Source: Pseudoruminococcus_B sp937901805
GTDB lineage: Bacteria; Bacillota; Clostridia; Oscillospirales; Ruminococcaceae
Assembly (NCBI GenBank): GCA_963560245.1
Contig: CAUWNS010000031.1
Span: forward strand, 1-21,271
Reading direction: 5' to 3'
Length of the DNA: 21,271 nt
The translations under genes were made by a program, and so were the position numbers. The notes below the pieces were generated by a model that was given only the letters and a program-made list of their open reading frames with translations, was not told where the DNA came from and searched no databases. Shown in pieces: positions 16,028 to 21,271 of this stretch; positions within the stretch are counted from its first letter, which is position 1; every line of letters starts with the position of its first letter.

Positions 16028-16051
16028 ATTATACCATAAAAACAGCTTTTT
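16028..16051 (-). promoter_or_regulatory. Extended -10 promoter for the helicase gene
   Basis: On the minus strand TGGTATAAT (perfect -10 at 16033-16028 with the extended TG) lies 18 bp after a weaker -35 CTGTCA (four of six). Transcription would start near 16021. The promoter lies directly after the terminator of the surface-protein gene, so the helicase gene appears to be an independent unit. Confidence 0.6.
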
Positions 16052-16056
16052 TGACA

Positions 16057-16115
16057 GTCTTTCGATCATAAAACCGCCTCTGGAAACTCCAGAGGCGGTT
16101 TTATGATCGAAAGAC
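16057..16115 (-). terminator. Very long perfect hairpin after the surface-protein gene
   Basis: Bases 16057-16084 and 16088-16115 are exact reverse complements: a 28-bp stem with a three-base loop, beginning 4 bp after the surface-protein stop codon. The inner part, with GC-rich CCGCCTCTGGA arms followed by GGTTTTAT, looks like an ordinary intrinsic terminator. The outer arms extend the stem well beyond the usual 8-15 bp. TTTTTT does not follow directly on the minus strand, so the inner hairpin's own T-run is the likely release point. Confidence 0.75.
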
Positions 16116-16118
16116 ATC

Positions 16119-17720
16119 TTATTTTATGGTTCTTTTTCTACGATAGAACACTGTTGTCACAAGACCGCAGGAAGCAAGTGTAAAAAGGGCCGCCCAAAAC
16201 TCCAGGTTGCCGGTATCCCCTGTCTGCGGAGGCTGTTCCTGCGGGATATCGGGCAGCGGCGGTTCCGGGGTTAGGTCTTCTGGATTTTCCGGAACGGACG
16301 GTGTCAAAACATCCCGGTAATAATTCAGGACAATCCTGTTTTCATCCGGGTTTAGAACCAGCGTGACTTCCCCCGGTTCTCCGCGGTATTCGTAATTTTT
16401 TTCCTGATAGACCGGCTGCTGTTTCAATTCCGACAGGGAAACAACATCCCCTACCAGCCCCCCAGATACCGGAGTTTCCTCTACGGTCCCATCCAGAGTA
16501 TATTCTCCGCCATCCGTACTGGTATAGTACTGATGAACAATTTGGTAGGAAGTATCAAGCTGTTCAAAAGAAAGAGCGTTCCAATAAGAGAATTCATAGT
16601 ACTGGTAGGCATTCCCCATTCCCGGGCCATCCAGAGTAAGTACTGTATCAAAAGAAACGGCACTACCCGTTTCCATACAATCCGCATTTTCCAGGCCGGC
16701 AAAATAAGTATCTGCCTGAGACTGAAGCGTCTTATCCGACATATAATCCCCTACGCCGCGGGAACGGGTAAAGACGGTGTTTCTATTGGGATTCATCTGC
16801 GTGCATTCATCCCCAAACGCCACGGCAAACAACTCCTGATAAAACACATTGTAGCTGAGCGCCGCCATCTCCTGTTCCGGGAATTTCAGCTGTACTTCCA
16901 GTTTCCCATTCTTCCGATCTGTGACATAAATATAATCGTCCCATTCAGGATATTGTGCAATCAGACTGTCCAGTTCTTCTGCGGTAGTCTCATACTGGGA
17001 ATTTCTTCCCCAATTTGCTGTTGCATTGATGAATTTGTTCCAGGTTGCCGAATCCTTCTGCATCTCTTCCCAACTTAGGAAAGCGGTTTGATACAGGTTG
17101 TTATAATAGGAAAGCATATAACTGCTCAAAGCATTTTCCCCGGTATATCCTTTTTCTTCCAATACATCATAAATGGCAAACAGCATATCCAGGCTCACCT
17201 GAGCGGAACCGCTTTTCCCGTACAAGCCGCTGTAAATGGATTTATCTGCCACTGGGATTGCTCCGATATAGGTCAGTGGGATCTGTTTTCCATCAAATCC
17301 GACAAAGGAGGTTAACGGCACATCCGGAGTTGTTTCTACCGGATCCGCAGTTCCCAGTACAAAACTGCCCGGCCGATAGGCATAGGTATGTCCGGATTCA
17401 TTGCGGATGACTACATGTATGGGGTAACTGTCTCCCGGCATGGTATAGCCCGGATACTCGGCAATCATCTCTGCAATTGGATCGCTGATGACCGCCTGTA
17501 CTTCGGAACCTGCGGTTTCTGTCAACGTCAAGTACAAATCATATTGTTCCGTTTGTTCATTATACCCGGAATTTTCCGCTACCATTACCGGCGGCTTTGG
17601 TTCTTTTTCAGGATCTGTCCGGGTATCCGGCAGCGCAAACACAGAAAACGCTGTAGAAAAAACCACTATGAGCGCAACCAGTGCAGACAGGAAACGGATT
17701 TTTCTCACTGTTTGTTTCAT
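16119..17720 (-). CDS. Secreted, sortase-anchored surface protein with MucBP-like domain
   Basis: This is a cell-surface protein of unknown binding target, 533 aa. It begins with a signal peptide (basic KQTVRKIR, hydrophobic LSALVALIVVFSTAFSVFA, likely cut after A29). A long domain I do not recognise spans about residues 40-385. A MucBP-like repeat unit follows at about 391-470 (YQIVHQYYT...LNPDENRIVLNYYR), then a Pro/Glu-rich spacer. The end is a sorting signal: PPQTGD (497-502), a hydrophobic segment and RRKR. The motif is a variant of LPXTG, so a non-class-A sortase may be used. I chose ATG 17720 (AGAGGAAG upstream, direct start of the signal peptide); ATG 17774 is an alternative adding 18 basic residues. 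The only strong promoter upstream points the wrong way, within a probable invertible segment. Confidence 0.85.
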   Translation of the reverse strand: MKQTVRKIRFLSALVALIVVFSTAFSVFALPDTRTDPEKEPKPPVMVAENSGYNEQTEQYDLYLTLTETAGSEVQAVISDPIAEMIAEYPGYTMPGDSYPIHVVIRNESGHTYAYRPGSFVLGTADPVETTPDVPLTSFVGFDGKQIPLTYIGAIPVADKSIYSGLYGKSGSAQVSLDMLFAIYDVLEEKGYTGENALSSYMLSYYNNLYQTAFLSWEEMQKDSATWNKFINATANWGRNSQYETTAEELDSLIAQYPEWDDYIYVTDRKNGKLEVQLKFPEQEMAALSYNVFYQELFAVAFGDECTQMNPNRNTVFTRSRGVGDYMSDKTLQSQADTYFAGLENADCMETGSAVSFDTVLTLDGPGMGNAYQYYEFSYWNALSFEQLDTSYQIVHQYYTSTDGGEYTLDGTVEETPVSGGLVGDVVSLSELKQQPVYQEKNYEYRGEPGEVTLVLNPDENRIVLNYYRDVLTPSVPENPEDLTPEPPLPDIPQEQPPQTGDTGNLEFWAALFTLASCGLVTTVFYRRKRTIK

Positions 17721-17891
17721 ATCTCTTCCTCTTTTCAAGTCTTTCCGAATCGCCTTCTTTTTCCGAGGAGGCATTCAGAAAATTCCCCGATTCAACAGCC
17801 TGGGAAAAAGAAACAGGTGCCGATGCGGGATTGCTCATCTTTATTGCTGCAACCAACGATCACCCTGATGTTTCTAAAATCCCCCCTTATC
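17721..17891 (-). other. Presumed untranslated leader of the surface-protein gene
   Basis: About 170 bp separate the left inverted repeat from the start codon. I see no promoter here on the minus strand and no riboswitch I recognise. The stretch would be the leader of transcripts starting in the invertible segment when it is in the ON orientation. A short open frame overlaps it, but it lacks support. Confidence 0.4.
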
Positions 17892-17912
17892 GATTTAAAA
17901 AGGTGTACTTTT
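17892..17912 (+). repeat. Left inverted repeat of the putative promoter switch
   Basis: This 21-bp sequence matches the reverse complement of 18025-18045 at 19 of 21 positions; the last ten bases GTGTACTTTT are identical. The two copies are in inverted orientation, 112 bp apart, between a surface-protein gene and a serine recombinase gene. The likely crossover is at the TA at 17906-17907. The outer half resembles the outer half of the right copy; the inner half differs. Confidence 0.75.
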
Positions 17913-17941
17913 CCAAAATTGGAAAAGTGTGATAAAACACC
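17902..17941 (-). terminator. Terminator-like hairpin inside the switch region
   Basis: On the minus strand GGTGT (17941-17937) and ACACC (17906-17902) enclose a nearly perfect palindrome (ACTTTTCCA and TGGAAAAGT, 17907-17928) with an eight-base bulge. TTTTTAAAT follows. Minus-strand transcripts coming from the recombinase side would meet this hairpin and T-run before reaching the surface-protein gene. If the segment inverts, the palindrome moves to the other end. It is A/T-rich, so its strength is uncertain. Confidence 0.4.
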
Positions 17942-17961
17942 TGAAAAAATTTGGGGAATAC

Positions 17962-17990
17962 TTGAAAAAATAAAAAATATGTAGTATGAT
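17962..17990 (+). promoter_or_regulatory. Promoter inside the putative invertible segment, in OFF orientation
   Basis: TTGAAA at 17962-17967, exactly 17 bp, then TATGAT at 17985-17990 form a good sigma-A promoter on the plus strand (start near 17997). It faces away from the surface-protein gene and into the 3' end of the recombinase gene, antisense to it. No plus-strand gene follows that could be its target. Flipping the segment would place its start near 17940 on the minus strand, about 220 bases upstream of the surface-protein start codon. Confidence 0.7.
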
Positions 17991-18016
17991 TTATATGGAA
18001 AAAGGCAATTTTTTAA

Positions 18017-18044
18017 ATTTACAAAAAAGTACACTTTTGTAAAT
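18017..18044. other. Candidate recombinase crossover site (dyad around TA)
   Basis: Two 13-bp half-sites (18017-18029 and 18032-18044) are inverted copies at 11 of 13 positions around a central TA. This is the layout expected for a serine-recombinase dimer site: two arms and a two-base crossover. The outer ten bases of each arm (ATTTACAAAA and TTTTGTAAAT) match perfectly. The site ends at the stop codon of the recombinase gene and contains most of the right inverted repeat. Confidence 0.55.
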
Positions 18045-18045
18045 C
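18025..18045 (-). repeat. Right inverted repeat of the putative promoter switch
   Basis: This is the partner of 17892-17912, in inverted orientation, with 19 of 21 positions identical. It overlaps the last two bases of the recombinase stop codon region (stop at 18046-18044). With the crossover at the central TA (18030-18031) the recombinase reading frame would not be altered by inversion. The exchanged segment would be about 124 bp. Confidence 0.75.
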
Positions 18046-18664
18046 AATTCCTTTCAAAAGGTTTTGCCTTTTCCCATTTAACTGCTTTTGCATAAAAAGT
18101 ACCTACTGGCATTTCACAGGCGTTTGCCGCCTGCTGAAGTGTCATTTTTTTATTTCTCCACGCATGGTATACTTCAAAAAAATTATCTGGAAGCGGATGG
18201 GACGGCCTGCCGAATTTAATCCCCCTTGCCTTTGCCGCAGCTATCCCTTCCGCCTGTCTTTTTTTAATATTTTCCCGTTCGCTCTGCGCGACAAAAGAGA
18301 GGATTTGCAGCACCAGATCCGCAATAAATGTACCCATCAGATCTTTCCCATTGCGCGTATCCAGAAGCGGCATATCCAAAACACAGACATCGATCCCCTT
18401 TTCCTTGGTTAAAATTCTCCATTGCTGCTGAATTTCCTCATAGTTGCGTCCTAAACGGTCAATACTCAAAATATAAAGCAAATCGCCTTTTTTCAGGCGT
18501 TTGACCATCTTTTTATACTGAGGACGTTCAAAATCCTTCCCGGACTGTTTGTCAATATACAGATTTTTAAAGGGGATTTCTTTTTTCTGCATGGCAAGCA
18601 ACTGCCTGTCCTCATTCTGATCCGTACTGGATACACGGATATACCCATAAATTCCAGTTTGCAT
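18044..18664 (-). CDS. Serine recombinase of the resolvase/invertase family
   Basis: Such enzymes cut two short sites through a Ser-DNA link and rejoin them, causing inversion or deletion. The 206-aa product has the catalytic domain GYIRVSSTDQNEDRQ (catalytic Ser at S12), the conserved Arg region in LSIDRLGRNYEEI, and the long E helix SERENIKKRQAEGIAAAKAR. A C-terminal helix-turn-helix follows (MTLQQAANACEMPVGTFYAK). Size and layout match Hin/Gin-type invertases and TnpR resolvases, not large phage serine integrases. ATG 18664 follows AAGGAGATGAG. No transposase, TnpB or phage genes lie nearby. The adjacent pair of inverted repeats around a promoter points to a dedicated invertase controlling the surface-protein gene; that role is inferred. 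Its own promoter is not obvious. Confidence 0.93.
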   Translation of the reverse strand: MQTGIYGYIRVSSTDQNEDRQLLAMQKKEIPFKNLYIDKQSGKDFERPQYKKMVKRLKKGDLLYILSIDRLGRNYEEIQQQWRILTKEKGIDVCVLDMPLLDTRNGKDLMGTFIADLVLQILSFVAQSERENIKKRQAEGIAAAKARGIKFGRPSHPLPDNFFEVYHAWRNKKMTLQQAANACEMPVGTFYAKAVKWEKAKPFERN

Positions 18665-18794
18665 GTTCTCATCTCCTTACCGTGTTCTTTTCATTTTATT
18701 CCCTTTTTTTGGATCGCTCGAACCCTAAAAGGGAACCTAATGTTGTTATTCCCCGCCGCTGTTTCCCCATACCAAAACAGTCCGGAAAGATTTC

Positions 18795-18823
18795 TTGACA
18801 AAAAACTGACAGAAAACTATAAT
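18795..18823 (+). promoter_or_regulatory. Promoter of the ribU transcript
   Basis: TTGACA at 18795-18800, exactly 17 bp, then TATAAT at 18818-18823: a perfect sigma-A consensus. Transcription would start near 18830, just before the FMN riboswitch. Such a strong promoter is expected where control is left to the downstream riboswitch. Confidence 0.9.
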
Positions 18824-18840
18824 AAGAATAAATTCAGTGT

Positions 18841-18972
18841 CTGTTTCAGGGCGAGGTGCAATTCCTCACCGGCGGTGATAAGGACAGGCGTCCTTTCAGT
18901 CCGCGAACATGCTTTGCATGCCGATGTGGTGCGACTCCACAACCGACGGTATAGTCCGGATGAAAGAAACGG
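18841..18972 (+). ncRNA. FMN riboswitch (RFN element)
   Basis: This RNA aptamer binds flavin mononucleotide and shuts off the downstream gene when FMN is plentiful. The conserved blocks are present in order: AGGGCGAGGTGCAATTCCTC, ACCGGCGGT, AGTCCGCGA, a GTGGTGCGACTCCAC arm, and ACCGACGGTATAGTCCGGAT. The closing P1 stem pairs 18841-18847 (CTGTTTC) with 18966-18972 (GAAACGG). It precedes a riboflavin transporter gene and a terminator, consistent with transcriptional control. Confidence 0.96.
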
Positions 18973-19006
18973 ATTATGGAAGTTTTATCAACTCCATAAA
19001 ACGCAT

Positions 19007-19052
19007 AACGCCCATGAACGTTTTTTCCATTCATGGGCGTTTTCTTATTTTC
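19007..19052 (+). terminator. Riboswitch-controlled terminator before ribU
   Basis: A perfect 12-bp stem (AACGCCCATGAA at 19007-19018 and its complement at 19030-19041) with an 11-base loop is followed by TTTCTTATTTT. It lies between the FMN aptamer and the ribU start codon, so it is the expression platform. A smaller hairpin (18976-18997, ATGGA and TCCAT arms) lies between aptamer and terminator. Confidence 0.9.
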
Positions 19053-19083
19053 CTTGGTACAGGCTCCAAACGGAGGAGATATC

Positions 19084-19641
19084 ATGAACAAAACTTTTAA
19101 CACACGCAAACTTACTACACTGGGACTGCTCTCCGCAGTTTCGATTATCCTGGTATGGGTGATCCATTTTCCGATATTCCCTGCAACTGCTTTTCTGGAA
19201 TATGATCCGGCTGATATCCCGATTATTCTCGCCGCTTTCCTCTATGGTCCATTCAGCGGGTTCCTGCTGACGGTGATTACCTCTGTCATCCAAGGGGTCA
19301 CTGTCAGTGCAGGGAGCGGGATATATGGGATTATCATGCACATTTTGGCAACAGGCTGCTATGTCCTTGTAGCTGGACTGATCCATTCCAGATGGAAAAG
19401 CTTAAAAGGCATGGTTTGTGCGCTTGCCTGCGGCACCCTGTCTGCAACGGCACTGATGGGAGTCGCCAACCTTGTGATCACTCCGCTTTTCATGGGAGTA
19501 CCGGCTTCAGCGGTAATTTCACTTCTCTGGCCATGTATTATCCCTTTTAACCTGATTAAGATTGCTGCAAATTCTATTTTTGCGGCAGTCCTTTTCAAAG
19601 CTTTGGAACGGACTCCGATTCTGCGCCATTTGGGCGCATAA
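19084..19641 (+). CDS. ribU: Riboflavin ECF transporter S component RibU
   Basis: RibU is the membrane substrate-binding part of an energy-coupling-factor transporter for riboflavin; the ATPase and T components are shared and encoded elsewhere. The 185-aa product has about six hydrophobic segments. It shows family features: LEYDPADIPIILAAFLYGP near residues 38-56, and a conserved late stretch CIIPFNLIKIAANS. The FMN riboswitch directly upstream makes the substrate near certain. ATG 19084 is preceded by CGGAGGAG; the frame is open upstream but runs through the terminator hairpin. A GC hairpin (19622-19638) overlaps the last codons without a T-run, so some readthrough into the metK leader is possible. 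Confidence 0.93.
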   Translation: MNKTFNTRKLTTLGLLSAVSIILVWVIHFPIFPATAFLEYDPADIPIILAAFLYGPFSGFLLTVITSVIQGVTVSAGSGIYGIIMHILATGCYVLVAGLIHSRWKSLKGMVCALACGTLSATALMGVANLVITPLFMGVPASAVISLLWPCIIPFNLIKIAANSIFAAVLFKALERTPILRHLGA

Positions 19642-19656
19642 AGTCAAAAATTGTCG

Positions 19657-19685
19657 TTGACATCTCCGGTAAACCCCGCTATAAT
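19657..19685 (+). promoter_or_regulatory. Promoter of metK
   Basis: TTGACA at 19657-19662, a 17-bp spacer and TATAAT at 19680-19685 again give a perfect consensus, starting only 15 bp after the ribU stop. Transcription would begin near 19692, about 12 bases before the SAM-I aptamer. Confidence 0.92.
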
Positions 19686-19703
19686 AGAAAAGACAATAAA
19701 ATA

Positions 19704-19802
19704 CCTTATCAAGAGCGGTGGAGGGACTGGCCCTACGAAACCCGGCAACCTGTTACTTTACGAGACAAGGTGCTAATTCCAGCGGTAAAACGAGAGATGA
19801 GG
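19704..19802 (+). ncRNA. SAM-I riboswitch (S-box leader)
   Basis: This RNA binds S-adenosylmethionine and turns off transcription of metK when SAM is abundant. The S-box blocks are clear: CTTATCAAGAGCGGTGGAGG, GACTGGCCCTACGAAACCCG, GCAACC, AAGGTGCTAATTCCAGC and GAGAGATGAGG. P1 pairs 19704-19710 with 19796-19802. GAGATGAG (19794-19801) can also pair with CTCATTTC (19826-19833) in the terminator, giving the antiterminator. It sits directly in front of the SAM synthetase gene. Confidence 0.97.
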
Positions 19803-19822
19803 AAGCCAATTTTGCAACAAAG

Positions 19823-19851
19823 CGTCTCATTTCTGAGACGTTTTTCTTTTT
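19823..19851 (+). terminator. SAM-I riboswitch terminator
   Basis: CGTCTCA (19823-19829) and TGAGACG (19834-19840) form a 7-bp stem with a TTTC loop, followed by TTTTTCTTTTT. Its left arm and loop overlap the antiterminator partner at 19826-19833, so the two structures exclude each other, as expected for SAM-I control. Confidence 0.93.
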
Positions 19852-19889
19852 GCAAACAAACACACAAATCAATAGAGAGGACGAAGATT

Positions 19890-21068
19890 ATGAAACGCTT
19901 TTTTACATCGGAATCTGTAACGGAAGGACATCCTGATAAAATCTGCGACCAGATTTCAGACGCGGTTTTAGACGCCATTCTTGCGAAAGACCCTTATGCC
20001 CGTGTCGCATGCGAAACAACGGTCACTACAGGCCTTGTCAACATCATGGGAGAAATTACAACCAAATGCTATGTGGATATTCCCAAAATTGCCCGTAATG
20101 TGATCCGGGAAATTGGATATGACCGTGCAAAATTTGGGTTCGACTGCGATACCTGCGCTGTCATCACATCCATTGACGAACAATCTCCCGATATTGCAAT
20201 GGGTGTCGATAAAGCTCTGGAGGTCAAAGAGGGTATGGACAGCGATGAAAATGATCAGGGAGCCGGCGACCAGGGGATGATGTTCGGCTATGCCTGTGAC
20301 GAAACCCCGGAACTGATGCCGCTTCCGATCTCCCTGGCGCATAAGCTTGCAAAACGGCTGACGGAAGTACGAAAAAACGGAACTTTGAATTATCTGCGTC
20401 CGGATGGCAAAAGCCAGGTAACTGTGGAATATGAGGACGATAAACCGGTACGCATTGAAACAGTTGTCATCTCCTCTCAGCATGGCACGGAGGTTTCTCT
20501 GGAAACGATCCGGAAAGATATCATTGAACATGTCATCAAACCAACTATCGACCCTGCCATGATGGATGAGAACACAAAAATCTATGTCAACCCAACCGGA
20601 CGGTTCGTTATTGGCGGCCCGCAGGGAGACAGCGGTCTGACCGGACGGAAAATCATTGTGGACACCTATGGCGGAACTGCAAGCCATGGAGGCGGGGCTT
20701 TCTCCGGAAAAGACCCTTCCAAAGTGGATCGTTCCGCCGCCTATGCAGCGCGCTATGTTGCAAAGAATATCGTCGCCGCAGGGCTTGCAAAACGCTGTGA
20801 AATCCAGCTGGCCTATGCGATTGGCGTAGCCTATCCGGTATCGGTATATGTCAATACCTACGGAACCGGAACGGTCTCGGACGAGGCTCTGGCGGCTGCG
20901 GTTAACCAGGTTTTTGATTTACGTCCTTCCTCGATTATTCGAGATTTGGATCTGCGCCGTCCAATTTACCAAAAACTCGCCGCTTATGGCCATATGGGGA
21001 GAGAAGAACTTCTTGTCAAATGGGAACGGACCGATCGAGTTCAGGCTCTTTTGAATGCTGTAAAATAA
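19890..21068 (+). CDS. metK: S-adenosylmethionine synthetase (methionine adenosyltransferase)
   Basis: MetK joins methionine and ATP to make SAM, releasing phosphate and pyrophosphate. The 392-aa product has normal length. ATP-binding His is in SVTEGHPDKICDQISDA (H14). The first signature is GAGDQGMMFGYA (124-135) and the P-loop-like second signature is GGGAFSGKDPSKVDRS (267-282). The frame is open 40 codons upstream, but that stretch is the riboswitch and terminator; ATG 19890 has AGAGAGGACG before it and gives the family start MKRFFTSESVTEG. The gene is monocistronic: its own promoter, riboswitch and terminator surround it. Feedback by SAM through the riboswitch is expected. Confidence 0.98.
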   Translation: MKRFFTSESVTEGHPDKICDQISDAVLDAILAKDPYARVACETTVTTGLVNIMGEITTKCYVDIPKIARNVIREIGYDRAKFGFDCDTCAVITSIDEQSPDIAMGVDKALEVKEGMDSDENDQGAGDQGMMFGYACDETPELMPLPISLAHKLAKRLTEVRKNGTLNYLRPDGKSQVTVEYEDDKPVRIETVVISSQHGTEVSLETIRKDIIEHVIKPTIDPAMMDENTKIYVNPTGRFVIGGPQGDSGLTGRKIIVDTYGGTASHGGGAFSGKDPSKVDRSAAYAARYVAKNIVAAGLAKRCEIQLAYAIGVAYPVSVYVNTYGTGTVSDEALAAAVNQVFDLRPSSIIRDLDLRRPIYQKLAAYGHMGREELLVKWERTDRVQALLNAVK

Positions 21069-21079
21069 GCTAGTGCGCA

Positions 21080-21114
21080 AAAAAACAGGGCTGCTTAAAG
21101 CAACCCTGTTTTTT
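21080..21114 (+). terminator. Terminator of metK
   Basis: A stem of CAGGG, one mismatch, then TGCT pairs with AGCA and CCCTG around a TAA loop (21086-21108), with an A-run before and TTTTTT after. It lies 11 bp after the metK stop. Confidence 0.9.
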
Positions 21115-21134
21115 ACTTCAAAAGTTTTCTGTAA

Positions 21135-21166
21135 AAAAGGCCAGGGAATAAATTCCCTGGCCTTTT
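21135..21166 (-). terminator. Terminator of tuf
   Basis: A perfect 14-bp stem (arms 21135-21148 and 21153-21166, core GGCCAGGGAA) with a TAAA loop. On the minus strand it is followed by more T's, so it ends the tuf transcript; it would also stop plus-strand readthrough from metK. Confidence 0.9.
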
Positions 21167-21185
21167 CCAATCTGTCATGCAAAAA

Positions 21186-21271
21186 TTACTCGTTGATCTT
21201 GGTAACGACGCCAGAACCAACGGTACGGCCGCCTTCGCGGATAGCGAAACGGAGACCTTCCTCGATAGCGA
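21186..21271 (-). CDS. tuf: Elongation factor Tu, C-terminal end (runs off window)
   Basis: EF-Tu brings aminoacyl-tRNA to the ribosome. Only the last 27 or so codons are present. The minus-strand reading is AIEEGLRFAIREGG followed by RTVGSGVVTKINE and a TAA stop at 21188-21186. This matches the highly conserved C-terminus of EF-Tu (R.GGRTV.SGVV). The start lies beyond the right edge. The gene converges with metK across two terminators. Confidence 0.95.
   Translation of the reverse strand, partial: AIEEGLRFAIREGGRTVGSGVVTKINE

Noticed and set aside
15914..16117. A 67-codon minus-strand open frame after the surface-protein gene
   Set aside because: Its first codons are the arms of the 28-bp terminator hairpin and the rest crosses the helicase promoter; no ribosome-binding site.
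17608..17856. An 82-codon minus-strand open frame overlapping the start of the surface-protein gene in another frame
   Set aside because: No ribosome-binding site, low-complexity composition, and it overlaps the well-supported signal peptide coding region.
17721..17891. Possible c-di-GMP or other riboswitch in the surface-protein leader
   Set aside because: The conserved bases of the classes I know (for example the c-di-GMP-I core) are absent.
17840..18060. CRISPR array in the AT-rich repeats near the recombinase
   Set aside because: Only two repeat copies, inverted to each other, with no regular spacers or cas genes.
18044..18664. The recombinase as part of a transposon (Tn3-like resolvase or IS607-like element)
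   Set aside because: No transposase, TnpB gene or terminal repeats nearby; the adjacent inverted repeats around a promoter fit an invertase better.
18690..18730. A tRNA-like GGGTTCGAG motif on the minus strand upstream of the recombinase, suggesting a tRNA attachment site
   Set aside because: The flanking bases do not form a T-stem or acceptor stem, and the enzyme is a small invertase type, not an integrase.

Overview
The window looks like a chromosomal segment of a low- to mid-G+C anaerobic firmicute, most likely a clostridium of the Oscillospiraceae/Ruminococcaceae type. The evidence is strong GGAGG ribosome-binding sites, sigma-A promoters with 17-bp spacers, a V/A-type ATPase operon, a fructose PTS with HPr and EI, FMN and SAM-I riboswitches in front of ribU and metK, and a sortase-type surface protein. 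The genus cannot be fixed from sequence reading alone.

Layout. (1) 1-8357, minus strand: a nine-gene V/A-type ATPase operon, read right to left as stalk subunit G/H, C, I, K, F, E, A, B, D; D runs off the left edge. (2) 8358-8984: an AT-rich divergent intergenic region. (3) 8985-14671, plus strand: DeoR-type regulator, 1-phosphofructokinase, fructose EIIABC, HPr and enzyme I, a complete fructose PTS route from PEP to fructose-1,6-bisphosphate. (4) 14700-15836, minus: a minimal DEAD-box RNA helicase, convergent with ptsI across a shared bidirectional terminator. (5) 16057-18664, minus: a sortase-type surface protein, a short AT-rich switch region and a serine recombinase. (6) 18795-19641, plus: FMN riboswitch and riboflavin transporter ribU. 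(7) 19657-21114, plus: SAM-I riboswitch and metK. (8) 21186-end, minus: the last codons of tuf (EF-Tu).

The most interesting part is 17892-18045. Two 21-bp inverted repeats (19 of 21 positions identical) flank about 112 bp. This segment carries a good promoter (TTGAAA, 17 bp, TATGAT) that points away from the surface-protein gene. The next gene on the far side encodes a Hin/resolvase-like serine recombinase. I read this as a phase-variable promoter switch caught in the OFF orientation. Inverting the segment would aim the promoter at the surface protein and would also remove a terminator-like hairpin from the path. This is inferred from sequence architecture and has not been shown by experiment.

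Other points worth checking: the HPr has Arg instead of the regulatory Ser at position 46. The proteolipid gene (subunit K) of the ATPase is bracketed by stem-loops. The surface protein ends in a perfect 28-bp inverted repeat. Much of the rest is ordinary core metabolism.
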